Shown here: piece by piece, positions 62,414 through 64,000 of the stretch
How the letters are laid out: the number at the start of each line of letters is the position of its first letter
Position numbering within the stretch: position 1 is the stretch's first letter
From: Pseudomonadota bacterium
Lineage (GTDB): Bacteria > Pseudomonadota > Gammaproteobacteria > Burkholderiales > Burkholderiaceae_C
Reading direction: 5' to 3'
Length of the DNA: 64,000 bases
Assembly (NCBI GenBank): GCA_021805825.1
Contig: JAJZEC010000009.1
Coordinates: 1 to 64,000 of the forward strand
Translations under genes and position numbers: made by a program
Notes under the pieces: generated by a model
The model's input: only the letters and a program-made list of their open reading frames with translations
Database searches by the model: none
What the model was told of the DNA's origin: nothing

Positions 62414-63231
62414 GCGGCCTCCCCGGCGGTGGGCGTCACGGACTGCTGCGCTTCCTCGTCGTCGTCGTCCTTGCCCAGGTAGGCCTCGATGACGTCGGGA
62501 TGGTTGCGGATGTGCTCGGGCGCGCCCTCGGCGATCTTGCGCCCGAAGTTGATGCACACGATGTGGTCGGTGACGTTCATCACCACGTTCATGTCGTGTT
62601 CCACCAGCAGCACGCTGATGCCCTGTTCGCGCACGGCGAGGATGGTGCGGTTGAGCTCGGCCGACTCCTGGTCGTTCAGCCCGGCCGCAGGTTCGTCCAG
62701 GATCAGCAGGCTGGGCTCGGCGATCAGCGCGCGCGCCAGTTCGACGCGGCGCTGCACCCCGTAGGGCAGGGAGGCCACGTCGTGCTGCGCCACGTCGTCG
62801 AGCCGCAGGCGCCGCAGCAGCTGCAGCACCTGCTCGCGCAGCGCGCCTTCTTCGCGGCGTTGCGCAGGCGTGGCCAGCAGGCCCTGCCACCACTGCTGCC
62901 GGGTGCGCAGGTGCAGGCCGGCGAGGACATTGTTCAGCACGCTCTGGCCCTGAAAGAGGCGGATGGTCTGGAAGGTGCGGAAGATCCCCGCGCGTGCAAT
63001 GCGGTGCGGCGCCCAGCCGGTGATCTCCCGTCCGTCGAAGCGGATATGGCCCTCGGTCGGGCGGTAGACACCGGTGATCAGGTTGAATGCCGTGGTCTTG
63101 CCGGCGCCGTTCGGGCCGATCAGGCCCACCACCTGCGCCGGCGCCACCGAGAAGCTGAGCGCATCAACCGCCTTCAGGCCGCCGAAGCGCACGCCGACGC
63201 CTTGGAGTTCGAGCAGGGTCGGGGAACTCAT
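62410..63231 (-). CDS. livG: Branched-chain amino acid type ABC transporter ATP-binding protein LivG
   Basis: The 273-aa ATPase has Walker A LIGPNGAGKTTAFNLITG, FRTFQTIRLFQGQSVLNNVL, a signature-like LPYGVQRRVELARALIAEP and Walker B LLILDEPAAGLN. The signature is LPYGVQRR rather than the canonical LSGGQ; this variant is usual for LivG. It ends in an acidic DDDDEE tail and overlaps both neighbours by 4 bases (livM stop, livF start). Confidence 0.92.
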   Translation of the reverse strand: MSSPTLLELQGVGVRFGGLKAVDALSFSVAPAQVVGLIGPNGAGKTTAFNLITGVYRPTEGHIRFDGREITGWAPHRIARAGIFRTFQTIRLFQGQSVLNNVLAGLHLRTRQQWWQGLLATPAQRREEGALREQVLQLLRRLRLDDVAQHDVASLPYGVQRRVELARALIAEPSLLILDEPAAGLNDQESAELNRTILAVREQGISVLLVEHDMNVVMNVTDHIVCINFGRKIAEGAPEHIRNHPDVIEAYLGKDDDDEEAQQSVTPTAGEAA

Positions 63232-64000
63232 CGCGCGCTCCCGCTGCTGGTTCCCCGCGGCCAGATGCCCTGCGGGCGCAAGACCATGATGACCACCATT
63301 GCGATACCGAACACGAAATAGCGGTACTCGGCGAAGCCGCGGAAGACCTGGGGAACGACGAACATCAGCGCGGTGCCCAGCAGCACCCCGGGCAGCGAGC
63401 CCTGGCCACCGACGAGCACGATGGCGAACAGCGTCACCGACTCGGTGAACACGAAGGCCCCGGGGCTGACCGCGGCCATCAGGGTGGCGAACAGCGTGCC
63501 TCCGAAGCCGGCCAGCGCCGCCCCCAGCGCGAAGGCCAGCACGCGGTACTTGCGGGTGTCGACCCCCATCGTGGTGGCCGCCAGCTGGTCGTGCTTCAGG
63601 TAATAGAAGGTGCGCCCGAGGTGCGAACGATCGAGGTTGCGCATCAGCAGCAGCACCGCGGCGAAGGCGACCCAGTCGAGCCAGAACTGTGCGTTCTGGC
63701 TGGCCAGCTGCCAGCTTCCCAGCGCGGGCACGCCGATGCCGAATACCCCGTCGGCGCCTCCGGTCAGGTGGCCCACGTTGTTGTCCAGCGCGAGGATGAA
63801 AATCGCATTGAAGCCGATCGTGGCCACCAGCAGGTAGTCGCCGCGCAGCTTGACGATCGGCGCCGCCAGCAGCCCGCCGACGAGCGCCGCGACGAGCACC
63901 GCCAGCGGCCAGGTCAGCAGGATCGGCCAGCCGAAGGCGGTGTTGAGCACCGCGGTGACGTAGGCCCCGACGCCGAAGTACACCGCGTGGCCCATGTCGA
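63228..64000 (-). CDS. livM: Branched-chain amino acid type ABC transporter permease LivM (5' end outside window)
   Basis: This is the C-terminal part of a LivM-type permease, cut by the window end. Its readable part has the family features GHAVYFGVGAYVTAVL, KLRGDYLLVATIGFNAI and HLTGGADGVFGI. The EAA-like loop appears as VDTRKYRVLAFALGAALAGFGGTLFA, followed by VGGQGSLPGVLLGTALM. The reading frame runs on past base 64000, so the true start is outside. livH and the binding protein would be expected further along. Confidence 0.9.
   Translation of the reverse strand, partial: DMGHAVYFGVGAYVTAVLNTAFGWPILLTWPLAVLVAALVGGLLAAPIVKLRGDYLLVATIGFNAIFILALDNNVGHLTGGADGVFGIGVPALGSWQLASQNAQFWLDWVAFAAVLLLMRNLDRSHLGRTFYYLKHDQLAATTMGVDTRKYRVLAFALGAALAGFGGTLFATLMAAVSPGAFVFTESVTLFAIVLVGGQGSLPGVLLGTALMFVVPQVFRGFAEYRYFVFGIAMVVIMVLRPQGIWPRGTSSGSAR

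Noticed and set aside
62410-63231. LivG defect because the ABC signature reads LPYGVQRR
   Set aside because: This non-canonical signature is the normal form in LivG-type ATPases, so it is not a mutation.

Overview
The window is high-GC DNA, with strong GC bias at third codon positions, and it reads as the chromosome of a betaproteobacterium of the order Burkholderiales. The evidence is gene order. A 5S rRNA 3' end precedes dusA. The run rpsB-tsf-pyrH-frr-uppS-cdsA-dxr-rseP-bamA-ompH-lpxD-fabZ-lpxA-lpxB-rnhB is intact. ppsR and ppsA are divergent. rpsF-priB-rpsR-rplI-dnaB, alaA-hom-thrC-mobB-moeA-moaD-moaE-clpB and guaB-guaA also follow the usual arrangement. An autotrophic or sulfur-oxidising relative such as Thiomonas is possible, but that is only a guess from the Hyf-like locus.

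Layout. Positions 1-1400 hold the end of an rRNA operon with its terminator, dusA and a small ribbon-helix-helix regulator. Positions 1489-8636 hold a six-gene operon for a membrane complex of the complex I / group 4 hydrogenase superfamily (HyfB, C, E, F, G and I types). The large subunit has lost both nickel-binding CxxC motifs, so the complex cannot be a normal [NiFe] hydrogenase; this is the most interesting locus here. Positions 8658-11841 carry mnmH and tesA, which face a YbbA-type ABC ATPase and rlmB. A DUF3422 membrane protein follows.

Positions 13584-28774 form one long, tightly packed housekeeping cluster: translation (rpsB, tsf, frr), UMP kinase, isoprenoid and phospholipid synthesis, outer-membrane biogenesis (rseP, bamA, ompH), lipid A synthesis, rnhB and a SpoU methyltransferase. 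Many of its genes overlap by 4 bases. Positions 28753-33279 carry a divergent DegV-like gene and the ppsR/ppsA pair. Positions 33509-38154 carry the S6 operon, a GDSL lipoprotein and dnaB. Positions 38205-41046 carry a PIN-PhoH ATPase, a Bcp peroxiredoxin and a small Mth938-type protein, all on the minus strand.

Positions 41162-47763 run from alanine and threonine synthesis into molybdenum cofactor assembly. Three small YqjD/YqjE/YqjK-type envelope genes follow on the minus strand, then clpB behind a heat-shock-like promoter. Positions 51764-58945 carry a CtaG-like membrane protein, an RraA-family protein, lexA with an SOS box shared with an asparaginase gene, a DUF4124 protein, and guaB-guaA. 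The last part has a lower-GC outer-membrane protein gene, a cNMP-binding patatin phospholipase, and the livF, livG and partial livM genes of a branched-chain amino acid type ABC transporter, cut by the window end.

No tRNA, CRISPR array, insertion sequence or prophage was seen. The only gene-free stretch above 300 bases is the rpsB leader (13159-13583).
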